Positions 4,996 to 6,118 of a DNA stretch of 6,118 nt are shown here, piece after piece. The notes below the pieces were generated by a model, which saw only the letters and a program-made list of their open reading frames with translations, ran no database searches and was not told the origin of the DNA. The position numbers and the translations under genes are program-made. Numbering within the stretch: position 1 is the stretch's first letter; the number at the start of each line of letters is the position of its first letter. The stretch is from assembly GCA_028290165.1 (NCBI GenBank), contig JAQGKJ010000184.1, positions 1 to 6,118 of the forward strand. The letters are read 5' to 3'. Origin of the DNA: Bradyrhizobium sp. (GTDB taxonomy: Bacteria; Pseudomonadota; Alphaproteobacteria; Rhizobiales; Xanthobacteraceae).

Positions 4996-5868
4996 ATGCG
5001 CTGGTATGTCTCGATCGGGGCGGTGCTTGTCGCGGCGGCGATGGCCGGCGGCGACGTCGCGGGTGTCGCCGCGCCGAACCCAAGGAATCAATCGAGCAAT
5101 CAGTCGGGCCATCAACTGGCGGCCAACGACGCAACGCCATCCGTCGACGTCGAGCTGATCCTCGCGGTCGACGTTTCCTACTCGATGGACATGGATGAAC
5201 TCGCGATACAGCGCGAGGGGTACGCGCAGGCCATCGTCTCCAAGGAATTTCTGCAGGCGCTAAAGACCCTGCCAAACGGCAAGATTGCCATCACCTATTT
5301 CGAATGGGCGGCGTCAAGCGACCAGAAGGTCATCATTCCCTGGCGGTTGATCGATGGCCCGGAAACGGCTGACGCGGTCGCCAGCGAGATCATGAAGACC
5401 CCGATCCGCCGGGCGTCGCGCACCTCGATCTCCGGCGCGATCAATTTCGCGATGCCGCTGTTCGACGAAGACCCGTATCACGGCTTGCGGCGCGTCATCG
5501 ATATTTCCGGCGACGGGCCCAACAATAACGGCGCCCCCGTCGCCGGCGCGCGCGACGCGGCGCTTGCGAAGGGCATCGTCATCAACGGCCTGCCGATCAT
5601 GGTCAAGGAGCCGTCCTACTCCACCATGGATATCGACAACCTCGATTACTACTACGAGGATTGCGTCATCGGTGGCCCCGGCGCCTTCGTGGTCACGATC
5701 AAGGACCGCGAAAAATTCAAGGAAGCGATCCGCACCAAGCTGTTGCTCGAAGTCGCCGGCCGCCAGCCGGAACGTCCGGTCGTGCCCGCGGCGGCGGCAG
5801 CGGCGAAAGAGCCGCGCGTGAACTGTCTGATCGGCGAGAAGATCTGGCAGGACAGGTGGGGGCGGTGA
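4996..5868 (+). CDS. Exported DUF1194 protein with von Willebrand factor A domain
   Basis: A 290-residue protein. Residues 1-26 are a Sec-type signal peptide: MRWY, a hydrophobic VSIGAVLVAAAMAGG core and an AGVAA exit, so it should be periplasmic or secreted. A polar, Asn/Gln-rich linker (28-47) precedes the VWA fold. The metal-ion-dependent adhesion site is complete: Asp59-x-Ser61-x-Ser63 in AVDVSYSM, Thr143 in RTSISGAI and Asp173 in DISGDGPNN. Such domains bind protein partners through a divalent metal. The segment YYEDCVIGGPGAFVV (near 217) and the closing VNCLIGE contain one cysteine each and could form a disulfide. An Ala-rich hinge separates the last 20 residues. DUF1194 has no assigned biochemical role. 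The start is fixed by GGAGG seven bases upstream. It is the only plus-strand gene between the cytochrome remnant and the palindromic repeat, so probably transcribed alone. Confidence 0.88.
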   Translation: MRWYVSIGAVLVAAAMAGGDVAGVAAPNPRNQSSNQSGHQLAANDATPSVDVELILAVDVSYSMDMDELAIQREGYAQAIVSKEFLQALKTLPNGKIAITYFEWAASSDQKVIIPWRLIDGPETADAVASEIMKTPIRRASRTSISGAINFAMPLFDEDPYHGLRRVIDISGDGPNNNGAPVAGARDAALAKGIVINGLPIMVKEPSYSTMDIDNLDYYYEDCVIGGPGAFVVTIKDREKFKEAIRTKLLLEVAGRQPERPVVPAAAAAAKEPRVNCLIGEKIWQDRWGR

Positions 5869-5878
5869 GTCGTTTCTT

Positions 5879-5957
5879 GTAGCCCGGATGGAGCGTAGCG
5901 AAAATCCGGGAATGCCGCGAACGATAGCCGTGTCCCCGCTGCGCTTCATCCGGCTAC
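5879..5957. repeat. REP-like palindromic intergenic element
   Basis: The left arm at 5879-5900 (GTAGCCCGGATGGAGCG plus TAGCG) pairs with the right arm at 5937-5957 in inverted orientation, with 19 of 22 aligned positions matching and one gap. A second, shorter hairpin is possible inside: CCCGGAT at 5883-5889 with ATCCGGG at 5904-5910. Elements starting TAGCCCGGATG and ending ATCCGGGCTAC are, as I recall, scattered many times through Bradyrhizobium intergenic DNA. It lies between convergent genes, 10 bp after the DUF1194 stop and 4 bp before the methyltransferase stop, so it could end or stabilise transcripts from both sides. There is no U-run typical of an intrinsic terminator. Confidence 0.8.
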
Positions 5958-5961
5958 AGGC

Positions 5962-6118
5962 TCATCTCCTGAACCGCGCCACCAATTCCACATGCGGGGT
6001 GTGGCGGAACTGATCTACCGGCGTCACGCCCTCGATCTTGTAACCGCCGTCGATCAAAATCTTCGCGTCACGCGCAAAGGTCGTGACATTGCAGGACACC
6101 GCGACCACCGTCGGAATC
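5962..6118 (-). CDS. TrmA/RumA-family RNA (uracil-5-)-methyltransferase, C-terminal fragment
   Basis: The last 51 codons of a gene that begins beyond the right edge, ending in TGA at 5962-5964. The reading is [20 protein letters not shown], then [17 protein letters not shown] and [10 protein letters not shown]. The VSCN-x-x-T-x-ARD segment contains the catalytic cysteine that attacks uracil C6 in TrmA/RumA enzymes, which transfer methyl from S-adenosylmethionine to C5 of uracil in tRNA or 23S rRNA. Here the proline usual after SCN is valine. [19 protein letters not shown] is the typical end. The substrate RNA and the presence of the iron-sulfur N-terminal domain cannot be judged from this fragment. 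Confidence 0.85.
   Translation of the reverse strand, partial: IPTVVAVSCNVTTFARDAKILIDGGYKIEGVTPVDQFRHTPHVELVARFRR

Noticed and set aside
4914..5198. Small plus-strand frames before and across the DUF1194 start
   Set aside because: They have no good ribosome site or recognisable sequence, and the true gene in the other frame explains the coding signal.
5314..5949. Minus-strand open frame of 211 codons opposite the DUF1194 gene
   Set aside because: It is antisense to a clearly recognised VWA gene, rich in Arg and Asp, and has no recognisable motif.
1..6118. CRISPR array, tRNA, rRNA, insertion-sequence ends or prophage genes
   Set aside because: No regularly spaced repeats, tRNA-like cloverleaf, transposase motif or phage structural gene was seen on either strand.

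Overview
The window looks like chromosomal DNA from a G+C-rich alphaproteobacterium, most likely Bradyrhizobium, Rhodopseudomonas or a relative. This is an inference from remembered protein resemblance (the cyclase with its N-terminal sensor, the DUF1194 protein, an Arg-gated ClpS), the G+C-rich third codon positions and a Bradyrhizobium-like intergenic palindrome. No database search was possible.

Layout: (1) 1-191 is the 3' end of chorismate synthase (aroC). (2) 302-1230 is a two-gene HEPN/MNT toxin-antitoxin module, with an MntA-like nucleotidyltransferase and a HepT-like HEPN RNase overlapping by one base. Its promoter suggests a leaderless transcript. (3) 897-2567 on the minus strand is a Baeyer-Villiger-type flavin monooxygenase whose C-terminus is missing. 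It meets the tail of hepT at a sharp junction near 905-912. (4) 2678-3862 is a class III adenylate cyclase, divergent from the monooxygenase across a 110-bp region holding two abutting 11-bp palindromes. (5) 3873-4595 on the minus strand is a ClpS adaptor followed 6 bp downstream by a small secreted-protein gene broken by what look like two compensating frameshifts. (6) 4701-4803 on the minus strand is the heme-less C-terminal remnant of a c-type cytochrome. (7) 4996-5868 is an exported DUF1194/von Willebrand A protein. (8) 5879-5957 is a REP-like palindrome that almost fills the gap to (9) the C-terminal end of a TrmA/RumA-family RNA methyltransferase on the minus strand.

The genes do not form one pathway. 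Core functions (aroC, RNA methyltransferase, ClpS) flank an accessory patch with signs of decay and rearrangement: one truncated enzyme, one frameshifted gene, one cytochrome fragment and an apparently inserted toxin-antitoxin pair. I did not find a convincing new multi-gene system. The most informative observations are the hepT/monooxygenase breakpoint with its read-through tail, the shifted arginine in the HEPN motif, the probable leaderless mntA start, and the compensated double frameshift behind clpS.
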